Source of the DNA: Streptomyces albipurpureus
GTDB lineage: Bacteria; Actinomycetota; Actinomycetes; Streptomycetales; Streptomycetaceae
Assembly (NCBI RefSeq): GCF_023701525.1
Contig: NZ_JAMQAW010000004.1
Location: 5,193-55,191, forward strand
Length of the DNA stretch: 49,999 nucleotides
Direction: 5' to 3'
Shown here piece by piece: positions 16,949 to 24,416 of the stretch (position 1 is its first letter; every line of letters begins with the position of its first letter). The notes beneath the pieces were generated by a model, which did no database searches, had not been told where the DNA came from, and saw only the letters and a list, made by a program, of their open reading frames with translations. The translations under genes and the position numbers were made by a program.

Positions 16949-18511
16949 ATGGCCACCCATGAGTCAGTGAACTCCGGCGGCGCTAGACCGCCTGCACCCG
17001 GCACCGGCAAGGAGATGAAGCGCGAGCTGACGCGGTACGCGTCCTTCGCCATGGCCTTCGGCTTCGTCTCGATCGCCACGGGCATCTTCACCACCTACGG
17101 GTCCGTGCTCAACAGCTCCGGCCCGCGCGGCATCTTCGCCTGGCCCATCGCGGTCATAGGCCAGCTCTCCATCGCCCTCATCTTCGGCGCGCTCGCCGCC
17201 CGCATCCCCATCAGCGGCTATGCCTACCAGTGGGTCTCCCGCCTGGTGAACCCGGTGTGGGGCTGGATCATGGGCTGGATCTCCTTCTCCTTCCTCGGCG
17301 TGGTCGTGGTCGCCGTCGACTACACCATCGCCTCCACGATCCTGCCGGAACTCCTCCAGTACCAGGGCACCCAGCAGAACGCCTGGGCGATCACCGCGGT
17401 CGTCGTGCTGGTGCAGGCCATCCTGGTCGCCGCGTCTACTCAGCTGACCCACAGTGTCAACAAGACCGCAGTGACCATCCAGCTCATCGGCATGATCGCG
17501 CTGACCGTGCTCCTGTTCGCCGTGGGCGCCTTCACCGGGAAGCTCGACTTCGGCACGCTCTTCCAATCCGCGCCCGTCGCCGAGGCCGGCTACTACAGCC
17601 TGGGCAGCACCGGCAGCGCCGGACCCTTCGCCCTCGCCTTCCTGCTGGGCGCGTTCACCATCGTCGGCTTCGAGTCCGCGGCCAACCTCGCCGAGGAAAC
17701 CCGCGACCCCGCCCGCGTCATCCCCAAGGCCATGGTCCAGGCCGTGCTCTCGCTCGGCGTCCTCGGCTTCCTCTTCCTGATCGCCATCACCGCGCTCATC
17801 GAGGACCCGGTGAAGCTCGCCCAGTCCGGCACCCCCGTCGCCACCGTGATCACCGACGTCCTCGGCTCCGGTGTCGGCAAGGCCCTCCTGGTCCTGGTCG
17901 TGGTCTCGATCTTCTCCTGCGGCCTGGTCATCACCATGAGCGGCACCCGACTGGTCTGGGCCATGTCCCGCGACGAGCGCTTCCCCGGCTGGCGGTCGCT
18001 GCGCAAGATCCACCCCTCGCGCGGCACCCCGCTGAACGCCACCCTCTTCATCTTCTTCGTCGCCCAGATCATCCTGGCGAGCTTCGCCCTCTCCACCGAC
18101 GCGCTGTTCTCGCTCTTCTCCGCCGCGACCCTGCTGCCCGCCATCATCTACGCGGGCACCGTCCTGATGTACATCGTCAAGCGCAAGTCGCTGCCGCCGA
18201 CCCAGGGCTTCTCCCTGGGCCGCTGGGAACTCCCGGTCATCGTCGTCGCCTCGGTCTGGCTGGTGTACGAGCTCCTCATCTTCCGGGACGCCTCCTTCCG
18301 CGACCCCTGGATGTACGTCCTGGTGCTCTTCGCGATCGGCGCCGTCTACTTCGCCTTCCTCCTCGCACGGCGCGGAGTCGCCGGGCTGACCATGCCCGAC
18401 ATGGCCGACGTCGACCGGCAGCTGGACACCGACAAGACCGACCGGCGAAACGACGCCGCGGTGGCCGCCGAGCCGGCCGCCGCCCCCGCACAGGAGGTGA
18501 CGGACCGATGA
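16949..18511 (+). CDS. APC superfamily permease
   Basis: A 520-residue transporter with about twelve membrane spans. The first reads SFAMAFGFVSIATGIFTTYG, the usual APC opening with the unwound GI-T-Y region, then GLVITMSGTRLVWAMSRDERFPGW and a conserved FESAANLAEETRDPARVIPKA loop. A Pro/Ala/Asp-rich cytoplasmic tail follows residue 485. GAAAGGAAG at 16933-16941 supports the ATG at 16949, and the frame's upstream extension is ignored. The stop overlaps the kinase start by 4 bp. APC members normally carry amino acids or amines, so coupling to a glycerol-kinase-like enzyme is unusual and suggests a hydroxylated amine or other polar substrate. Confidence 0.88.
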   Translation: MATHESVNSGGARPPAPGTGKEMKRELTRYASFAMAFGFVSIATGIFTTYGSVLNSSGPRGIFAWPIAVIGQLSIALIFGALAARIPISGYAYQWVSRLVNPVWGWIMGWISFSFLGVVVVAVDYTIASTILPELLQYQGTQQNAWAITAVVVLVQAILVAASTQLTHSVNKTAVTIQLIGMIALTVLLFAVGAFTGKLDFGTLFQSAPVAEAGYYSLGSTGSAGPFALAFLLGAFTIVGFESAANLAEETRDPARVIPKAMVQAVLSLGVLGFLFLIAITALIEDPVKLAQSGTPVATVITDVLGSGVGKALLVLVVVSIFSCGLVITMSGTRLVWAMSRDERFPGWRSLRKIHPSRGTPLNATLFIFFVAQIILASFALSTDALFSLFSAATLLPAIIYAGTVLMYIVKRKSLPPTQGFSLGRWELPVIVVASVWLVYELLIFRDASFRDPWMYVLVLFAIGAVYFAFLLARRGVAGLTMPDMADVDRQLDTDKTDRRNDAAVAAEPAAAPAQEVTDR

Positions 18512-19941
18512 CCGTGGTCCTGGCCATCGACCAGGGAACATCCGGCACCAAAGCGGTGGTGGTGGACTCCGGCGGCGCGGTCCTCACCATCGCCGAGGCC
18601 GAACTCAGGCCCCGGTACGGCGACGGAGGGCTCGTGGAACAGGACCCTGGGCAACTGCTGGAGTCCGTCCTCGACACCGGACGCCGCGCCGTGGCCACCG
18701 CCGGACGCCCCATAGACGTCGTCGCCCTGGCCAACCAGGGCGAGACGGTCCTGGCCTGGGACCCCGTCACCGGAACACCCCTGTCCGACGCCGTCGTGTG
18801 GCAGGACCGGCGGGCCGAGTCGGTGTGCGCGGAGCTGTCCGAGCACGCCGACCGGATCGCCGCCCGCACCGGACTCGTACTCGACTCGTACTTCTCCGCG
18901 CCCAAGATGGCCTGGCTCCGCAGAAACGTGACCACCGAGGGCGTGGTCACCACCTCGGACACCTGGCTCCTCCACCAGCTCACCGGAGAGTTCGTCACCG
19001 ACGCCGCCACGGCCAGCCGGTCTTTGCTCACCGACATCGACACCGCCGACTGGGCGCCCGACCTGCTCGACCTGTTCGGGCTGGGGGACGAGCGGCTGCC
19101 CCGCATCGTCGCCTGCGACGAGGTCATCGGCACCACCAGCGCCTTCGGCGGACGAATCCCGGTCGCCGGACTCATCGTCGACCAGCAGGCCGCTCTCCTC
19201 GCCGAGGGGTGCATCGACGCCGGAGAGGCCAAGTGCACCTTCGGCACGGGAGCCTTCCTGCTCGCCAACACCGGTGCCACAGCCGTCCGCTCCACCTCCG
19301 GACTCACCTCGTCCGTCGCCTGGCGGGCGAGGGGCGCCACGCCCTACTGCGTCGACGGGCAGGTCTACACGGCGGCCTCCGCGATCCGCTGGATCCGCGA
19401 CCTCGGCTTCATCGAGTCGGCGGCCGACCTGGACTCGGTCGCAGCCGCCGAGTCGGACGGCACCCTGTGCGTGCCCGCCCTCGCGGGCCTCGCCGCGCCC
19501 TGGTGGCGACCCGACGCGACCGCCACCTTCAGCGGAATGACCCTCTCCACCCGCCCTGGGCACCTGGTGCTCGCCGTACTCCAGGGGATCGCCGCCCAGG
19601 TCGCCACCCTGTGCGACCTGGTCGCCACCGACCTGGGCAGCCCGCTCACCCGGCTGCGCGCGGACGGCGGACTGACCCGCAGCCGCACCCTGATGCAGGC
19701 CCAGGCGGACCTCGCGCAGATGCCCGTGGACATCTACCCGTCCGCGCACGCCACACCGCTCGGCGCCGCCGCGCTGGCCCGCCTGGCGATGAACCCCGGG
19801 CTGACGCTCCGCGACGCCGTCGGCGCCTGGCAGCCCTCGGCCGTGTACGAACCCCGGTGGTCGGCGGACCGGGCACAGACGTTCCGCAGTACATGGACGG
19901 CGGTCGCCGAGACAGTCGTCCGCAAGGGAGATCTGACATGA
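18508..19941 (+). CDS. FGGY family kinase, glycerol kinase-like
   Basis: A 477-residue sugar/polyol kinase. The ATP-site start is LAIDQGTSGTKAVVVD, and glycerol-kinase-like segments follow in order: LANQGETVLAWDPVTG, VVWQDRRAE, SYFSAPKMAWL, VDQQAALLAEGCIDAGEAKCTFGTGAF, and PALAGLAAPWWRPDA. True GlpK usually has WQCRRT where this has WQDRRA, so it is a divergent member. ATG 18508 overlaps the permease stop (ATGA) and starts exactly at the family's N-terminus; the much longer frame upstream is spurious. Predicted reaction: ATP-dependent phosphorylation of glycerol or a related small polyol. Confidence 0.85.
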   Translation: MTVVLAIDQGTSGTKAVVVDSGGAVLTIAEAELRPRYGDGGLVEQDPGQLLESVLDTGRRAVATAGRPIDVVALANQGETVLAWDPVTGTPLSDAVVWQDRRAESVCAELSEHADRIAARTGLVLDSYFSAPKMAWLRRNVTTEGVVTTSDTWLLHQLTGEFVTDAATASRSLLTDIDTADWAPDLLDLFGLGDERLPRIVACDEVIGTTSAFGGRIPVAGLIVDQQAALLAEGCIDAGEAKCTFGTGAFLLANTGATAVRSTSGLTSSVAWRARGATPYCVDGQVYTAASAIRWIRDLGFIESAADLDSVAAAESDGTLCVPALAGLAAPWWRPDATATFSGMTLSTRPGHLVLAVLQGIAAQVATLCDLVATDLGSPLTRLRADGGLTRSRTLMQAQADLAQMPVDIYPSAHATPLGAAALARLAMNPGLTLRDAVGAWQPSAVYEPRWSADRAQTFRSTWTAVAETVVRKGDLT

Positions 19942-21407
19942 GCAACACCACGGGGCCCGACCCCGTGCCCGCGCCCACCCCAGACGACGGCTACGACGTC
20001 GTCGTGATCGGCGGAGGGATCGTGGGCGCCGCGATCGCCCGCGAACTCGCCGGACACGAGGTGTCCGTCGCCCTGGTGGAGGCCCGCTCCGACATCGGCG
20101 ACGGCACCAGCAAGGCGAACACCGCCATCCTGCACACCGGCTTCGACGCCACACCCGGCACCCTCGAATCCCGGATGGTCGCCCGCGGGTACGAACTGCT
20201 GTCCCGGTACGCGACCGAGACCGGCATCCCCGTCGAGCACACCGGAGCCATCCTCGTCGCCTGGAACGACGAGGAACTCGCGGCCCTGCCCGGCCTCAAG
20301 GACAAGGCCGAGCGGAACGGCTACCAGGAGTCGGCGCTGATCGGCGCGGACGAGGTGTACCGGCTCGTGCCCGCCCTCGGCGACGGCGTCCTCGGCGGAC
20401 TGACCGTGCCCGGCGAGTCGATCATCTGCACCTGGACGACCAACCTCGCCCTGGCGACCGACGCCGAGCGCCGAGGCGTCACCGTACTGCTCGACCACCC
20501 CGTCACCGAGGTCACCGCCGACACCTCCGGTGACGGGTTCACCACCCTGCGCACCGAAGGCGGCGACGTCCGGGGCCGCTGGATCGTGAACGCCGCCGGG
20601 CTCGGCGCGGACCACCTGGACAGGCTGTTCGGACACGACCGCTTCACCGTGACCCCCCGGCGCGGCGAACTGTTCGTCTTCGACAAGCTCGCCCGCGACC
20701 TCGTCAACAAGATCGTGCTGCCCGTGCCCACCTCACGCGGCAAGGGAGTACTCGTCTCACCGACCGTGTACGGCAACGTGATGCTCGGCCCCACCTCCGA
20801 GGACCTGACCGACCGCACCGCGACCGGCACATCCGAGGACGGCTTCGACTTCCTCCTCACCAAGGGCGCCGCACTGATGCCAAGGCTCCTCGAAGAGGAG
20901 GTCACCGCCACCTACGCCGGGCTGCGTGCCGCCATCAACCACCCCGACTACCTCATCGAGGCGGACCGCGACCGGCACTATCTGCTGGTCGGCGGCATCC
21001 GCTCGACCGGGCTGACCGCCGGTATGGCCATCGCTGAGTACGTCCGGGACGTCCTCGCCGACGCCGGACTCGTCCTGAAGGAGCGCGAGGACCTCCCCGA
21101 CCCCCCGCGCATGCCCAACATCGGCGAAGCGGGCACCCGCCCCTACCAGGACGCCGCCCGCATCGCGGCGGACCCCGCGTACGGCGAGATCGTCTGCTTC
21201 TGCGAGCGGGTGACCGCGGGCGAGATCCGCGACGCCTGCCACACCGAACTGCCCGCCCGCACCCCGGAAGGACTGCGCCGCCGCACCCGCGCCATGAACG
21301 GACGGTGCCAGGGCTTCTTCTGCGGCTCCGCCGTCGAGCAGTTGATGAACGACCACAGCACGACCGGCGGCGGCTGCGCGCGGACCTGCCACGAGGTGAC
21401 CCACTGA
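19938..21407 (+). CDS. GlpA-like FAD-dependent dehydrogenase with C-terminal BFD [2Fe-2S] domain
   Basis: A 489-residue flavoprotein of the glycerol-3-phosphate dehydrogenase/L-2-hydroxyglutarate oxidase type. The FAD dinucleotide motif VVIGGGIVGAAIAREL lies near residues 22-37, the DAO domain continues with ANTAILHTGFDA and RWIVNAAGLGADHL, and GGIRSTGLTAGMAIAEYV lies near 355. A BFD-like iron-sulfur tail follows, with Cys420 and Cys422 (CFC) and Cys457 and Cys462. This is the architecture of anaerobic-type GlpA. The start overlaps the kinase stop by 4 bp. It would oxidise the phosphorylated product of the kinase, passing electrons to the protein encoded next. No GlpC-like membrane anchor gene is present. 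Confidence 0.88.
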   Translation: MSNTTGPDPVPAPTPDDGYDVVVIGGGIVGAAIARELAGHEVSVALVEARSDIGDGTSKANTAILHTGFDATPGTLESRMVARGYELLSRYATETGIPVEHTGAILVAWNDEELAALPGLKDKAERNGYQESALIGADEVYRLVPALGDGVLGGLTVPGESIICTWTTNLALATDAERRGVTVLLDHPVTEVTADTSGDGFTTLRTEGGDVRGRWIVNAAGLGADHLDRLFGHDRFTVTPRRGELFVFDKLARDLVNKIVLPVPTSRGKGVLVSPTVYGNVMLGPTSEDLTDRTATGTSEDGFDFLLTKGAALMPRLLEEEVTATYAGLRAAINHPDYLIEADRDRHYLLVGGIRSTGLTAGMAIAEYVRDVLADAGLVLKEREDLPDPPRMPNIGEAGTRPYQDAARIAADPAYGEIVCFCERVTAGEIRDACHTELPARTPEGLRRRTRAMNGRCQGFFCGSAVEQLMNDHSTTGGGCARTCHEVTH

Positions 21408-22675
21408 TGAGCCCCAACACTTCCCCCACCACCCTCACCCCGGACGTCCTCGTCATCGGCGGCGGCCCGGCCGGTCTCACCACGGCCGCGAACCTCGCCC
21501 CGCGCATCGACGGCGAAGTCCTCGTACTGGAACGCGAGAAGGAAGCCGGCGGCATCCCCCGGCACAGCGACCACACCGGCTACGGAGTGCGCGATCTGCG
21601 CCGGGTGATGACCGGACCCGCCTACGCCCGCCGGCTGACCGCCGACGCCGTGAGCGCCGGAGCCGTTGTCACCACGAGCGCGATGGTCACCGACTGGGCC
21701 GACGGGCTCGCGGTCACCGTCACCAGCCCCCGAGGCCGCTTCCGCGTCGAGCCCCGCGCCATCGTCCTGGCCACGGGCGCCCGGGAGAGGCCCCGTACCG
21801 CCCGGCGCGTCCCCGGCGACCGCCCGGCCGGCGTCTACACCACCGGCGCGCTCCAAAACGCCGTCCACCTCCACCACCGTGAGGTCGGCCGCCGCGCCGT
21901 CGTCGTCGGCGGCGAGCTCGTCAGCTGGTCGGCGGCCCTCACCCTGCGCGAGGCGGGCTGCTCAGTGGCCCTGATGGTGAGCCAGTACGAGCGGACCGAG
22001 TCGTACGGGGCCTTCAACCTCGGCGGCAAGGCCCTGCTGCGCGTACCGGTCGCCAACCGGACCCGCGTCGTCAGGGTCATCGGCAAGCCGCGGGTCCAGG
22101 CCGTCGAGATCGAGAACCTCGACACGGGCGCGCGCCGCACCGTCGAATGCGACACGGTGGTCTTCACCGGCGACTGGATTCCCGACCACGAACTCGTCCG
22201 CAGCGGCGGCATCGAACTTGACCCCGGCACGCTCGGACCGCTCGTGGACACCGCACTGCGCACCAGCAGGCCCGGCGTCTTCGCCGCCGGCAATCTGCTC
22301 CACCCCGTCGACACCGCGGACATCGCCGCGCTCGACGGGAAGCACGTCGCGGACCAGGTGAAGTCCTGGCTGGACGCGGGCGGTTCAGCCCAGGACCCGG
22401 CTACGGGCGTACGGCTGCTCGCCGACCGACCGCTGCGCTGGGTCTCGCCCGGGATCCTGCGGCCGGGCGACCCGGCCCCGCCGCGCGGGCGGCTACTGCT
22501 GTGGACCGACGAGTTCGTCCGCGTACCGAAGGTGACCGTCCGTCAGGGCGGCCGGATCGTGAACGAGCGCAAGCTCGCCTGGCCCGCCGCACCGGGCCGG
22601 GTCTTCCGTGTGCCGTGGTCCGTCATCCGGGGTATCAGCCCGAACGCCGGGCCGGTGACACTCTCGGTCGGCTGA
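21407..22675 (+). CDS. FAD/NAD(P)-dependent oxidoreductase, GlpB/HcnB-like partner
   Basis: A 422-residue pyridine-nucleotide oxidoreductase. VLVIGGGPAGLTTAANLA near residue 15 binds FAD, RAIVLATGARERPR near 125 is the family's second signature, RRAVVVGGELVSWSAALTL near 160 is the NAD(P) site (its third Gly is replaced), and GVFAAGNLLHP near 285 is the C-terminal FAD motif. About 80 residues of beta-rich tail follow. It shares one base with the GlpA-like stop (TGATG). Such pairs form heteromeric dehydrogenases in which this subunit handles NAD(H) or quinone-side electrons; that role is inferred. Confidence 0.85.
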   Translation: MSPNTSPTTLTPDVLVIGGGPAGLTTAANLAPRIDGEVLVLEREKEAGGIPRHSDHTGYGVRDLRRVMTGPAYARRLTADAVSAGAVVTTSAMVTDWADGLAVTVTSPRGRFRVEPRAIVLATGARERPRTARRVPGDRPAGVYTTGALQNAVHLHHREVGRRAVVVGGELVSWSAALTLREAGCSVALMVSQYERTESYGAFNLGGKALLRVPVANRTRVVRVIGKPRVQAVEIENLDTGARRTVECDTVVFTGDWIPDHELVRSGGIELDPGTLGPLVDTALRTSRPGVFAAGNLLHPVDTADIAALDGKHVADQVKSWLDAGGSAQDPATGVRLLADRPLRWVSPGILRPGDPAPPRGRLLLWTDEFVRVPKVTVRQGGRIVNERKLAWPAAPGRVFRVPWSVIRGISPNAGPVTLSVG

Positions 22676-23124
22676 TACACCAGCGAGGTGTGAAGCGGGG
22701 CCCCGGAGGCCGGTGCGAGTCTCGGTCCTACCGGGCCTCCGGTTCCCCCGGGGCGCCCCCCGCACGGGCCGAACCACCGGCAGGCGGCTGCCCGCAGGGC
22801 GTCCGGCTCGGCCGCCCGGGGTGAGGACACCCCCTCGGCCGCCCGCAAGTGCCTGGCGAGCGGCGACCGCGGATCAAGCTGCCCCAGCAGTTCAGACCGT
22901 GGAGCGGCATCGGCACTCTTCCCGATGGCAACGCACACGGTCACCTGGGCTGCTTCGGGAAGGAGATCCCCAGGGGCACGCGACGCACGGATCGCTCCGT
23001 ACAGTCCTTTACCTGGCTTCGAGCGGCCTGCGCCATCCACCGTCGGCGAAAGCGGCTCCTCGGCACGGGTTCGGGGCGTGCTCGCGGCGTTGAGGGCATT
23101 CGCGGTGCCGGCCCGGCGGCCGGG
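22676..23124. other. Intergenic region between convergent operons
   Basis: About 450 bp between two convergent genes. Apart from the hairpin at 22703-22742 I see no gene. Part of it may have been the original 3' flank of the DeoR gene, whose reading frame appears extended. Confidence 0.5.
22703..22742 (+). terminator. Hairpin terminator after the kinase/dehydrogenase operon
   Basis: CCGGAGGCC (22703-22711) pairs with GGCCTCCGG (22734-22742), and an inner GGT/ACC extends the stem with one bulged G. It lies 28 bases after the stop of the last gene. No T run. Confidence 0.65.
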
Positions 23125-24036
23125 TCAGTGCCGTCCCCCGTGATCGTCCTGGTGCCTGATGAGGTCCCCCGCCCGATCGCCGGGATGGCGGTCGTGGCCC
23201 CCTCTGTCCGCGGGGCCGGGTGGCGTGTTCTCGTACCGCCGACCGGTGCCGCCCCCTGTGTCGTCCGGTAGGTGTCCCGGCCAGATGACGCGGCCACCCG
23301 CCCCGGTGAGCGAGCGGGTCAGTTCCTCGGGGGGCTGCTGGTCGGTGATCAGGCCGCCGGTCTGCTCCAGCGGCGCCACTCGATAGGGGGCGACACGCTG
23401 GAGCTTGGAGCTGTCCGCGAGCACGTAGTTCATCGCGGAGTTGCGCATGATCACCCGTCGGACATGGCACTCGTCGAGGTGGAAGTCGGTCAGCCCGGCC
23501 TCGTCGTGCACGCCCCCGGAGCCGAGGAACGCCACATCGGCGTAGACATCCTCGAAGAATCTCTGCGCCAGGGGACCGGAGAGCGCGAGGTCGCCTCTGC
23601 GCATGCGGCCGGCGCTGAGGTGGACCTCGATGCCGGTGGCCTCGGCCAGTTCGTTGGCGGCCAGCACCGAGCACGTCAGCACCACGCCCGTGAAGTTGTT
23701 CGCGAGGGCGCGGGCGACATGCATCGCCGTGGTGCCGACGTCGATGACCACCGTCTGCCCAGGCCGGACGAGTTCGGCGGCGAGGTTCCCGATGACCGAC
23801 TTCGCCTCTGCGGCGGCTCCGAAACGCTCCCTGAACGAGGGCTCGTTGCTGAGATGGTCGGTGCGGGTGGCGCCGCCGCGGACCCGTATCAGCAGCCCCT
23901 TCGCCTCCAGTTCGGCGAAGTCGCGGCGGATGGTTTCGGCGGAGACGTCCAAGGTGTCCGCCAGTTCGGCAGTCGACACCACGCGGCCTTCCTGGATCGC
24001 TTGCGAGATAAGGGCGTGCCGCTCGACTACGAGCAT
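23125..24036 (-). CDS. DeoR/GlpR family transcriptional regulator with extended C-terminus
   Basis: A 303-residue regulator closely related to the one at 16091. Helix-turn-helix ELADTLDVSAETIRRDFAEL, RVRGGA near residue 54, VIDVGTTAMHVARAL, and LGSGGVHDEAGLTDFHLDE are all present. The normal domain ends near residue 256 (GAGGRVIWP). The remaining ~47 residues are Gly/Arg/His/Asp-rich and unlike the family, suggesting a lost stop or a late frameshift. ATG at 24036 is the family start. It faces away from the symporter/DMFase-like operon at 24417, its likely target. Tandem repeats just upstream (24050-24089) may be its operator. Confidence 0.85.
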   Translation of the reverse strand: MLVVERHALISQAIQEGRVVSTAELADTLDVSAETIRRDFAELEAKGLLIRVRGGATRTDHLSNEPSFRERFGAAAEAKSVIGNLAAELVRPGQTVVIDVGTTAMHVARALANNFTGVVLTCSVLAANELAEATGIEVHLSAGRMRRGDLALSGPLAQRFFEDVYADVAFLGSGGVHDEAGLTDFHLDECHVRRVIMRNSAMNYVLADSSKLQRVAPYRVAPLEQTGGLITDQQPPEELTRSLTGAGGRVIWPGHLPDDTGGGTGRRYENTPPGPADRGGHDRHPGDRAGDLIRHQDDHGGRH

Positions 24037-24049
24037 ATTCAGACCGTTC

Positions 24050-24089
24050 CTGTGGCGAAGTATGGCCTTCTGTGGCGAAAGTATTGGCC
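24050..24089. repeat. Two-copy tandem repeat at the DeoR promoter
   Basis: CTGTGGCGAAGTATGGCC (24050-24067) and CTGTGGCGAAAGTATTGGCC (24070-24089) differ only by two single-base insertions. They lie 14-53 bases upstream of the DeoR ATG, where an autoregulatory operator would be expected. Confidence 0.65.
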
Positions 24090-24386
24090 GTGGCGGTCAT
24101 ACCGGTCAAGAGCTCCGCCCCAGAGACCCCTCACGGACACCTCCTCAACCACTCCCAACGCCTCCATGAACTGCGGTTTCCATGAGGGAGAGTGAGGTCT
24201 AGTTGATAACGAAGCGGACAATGCCTTGTCAAATCACCACAAGAACAGTCAACATGGCCATCGAAAACCACAGAAGACCTCGATTTCAGTCAGGACCAGT
24301 CTTCGCCGGGCTTGCGGCCCGCGCGCTCCCAGCGGCCCGATGCCCGGGTTCCAGACGCTTCCGCCTTGGTGGCAGCGGCGCGCGCT

Positions 24387-24408
24387 GAGGAGGCACGATA
24401 TGAACTAG
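24387..24408 (+). promoter_or_regulatory. Strong ribosome site with two-codon mini-ORF before the symporter gene
   Basis: GAGGAGG (24387-24393) stands 6 bases before ATG AAC TAG (24400-24408), a start followed by one sense codon and a stop. The mini-ORF ends 8 bases before the GTG used for the symporter, which itself has only GGGAG close to it. The arrangement could tune translation, or could be a start lost by mutation. Confidence 0.5.
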
Positions 24409-24416
24409 GGAGTGCT

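Larger units (their letters stand above)
24037..24416. other. Divergent promoter region, DeoR gene / symporter operon
   Basis: About 380 bp containing the two-copy repeat at 24050-24089, an AT-richer block at roughly 24190-24290 that probably holds the promoters, and the miniature reading frame just before the symporter. Confidence 0.6.

Noticed and set aside
17230..18507. Upstream extension of the kinase frame
   Set aside because: FGGY homology begins at 18508 with an ATGA overlap; the extension is a shifted reading of the permease.
16964..18541. 525-codon minus-strand frame rich in Asp, Glu and Gly
   Set aside because: Antisense to the APC permease; its composition is the mirror of hydrophobic codons. 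A shadow, not a gene.
18346..20154. 602-codon minus-strand frame
   Set aside because: Antisense to the kinase and GlpA-like genes, which carry clear motifs and operon overlaps.
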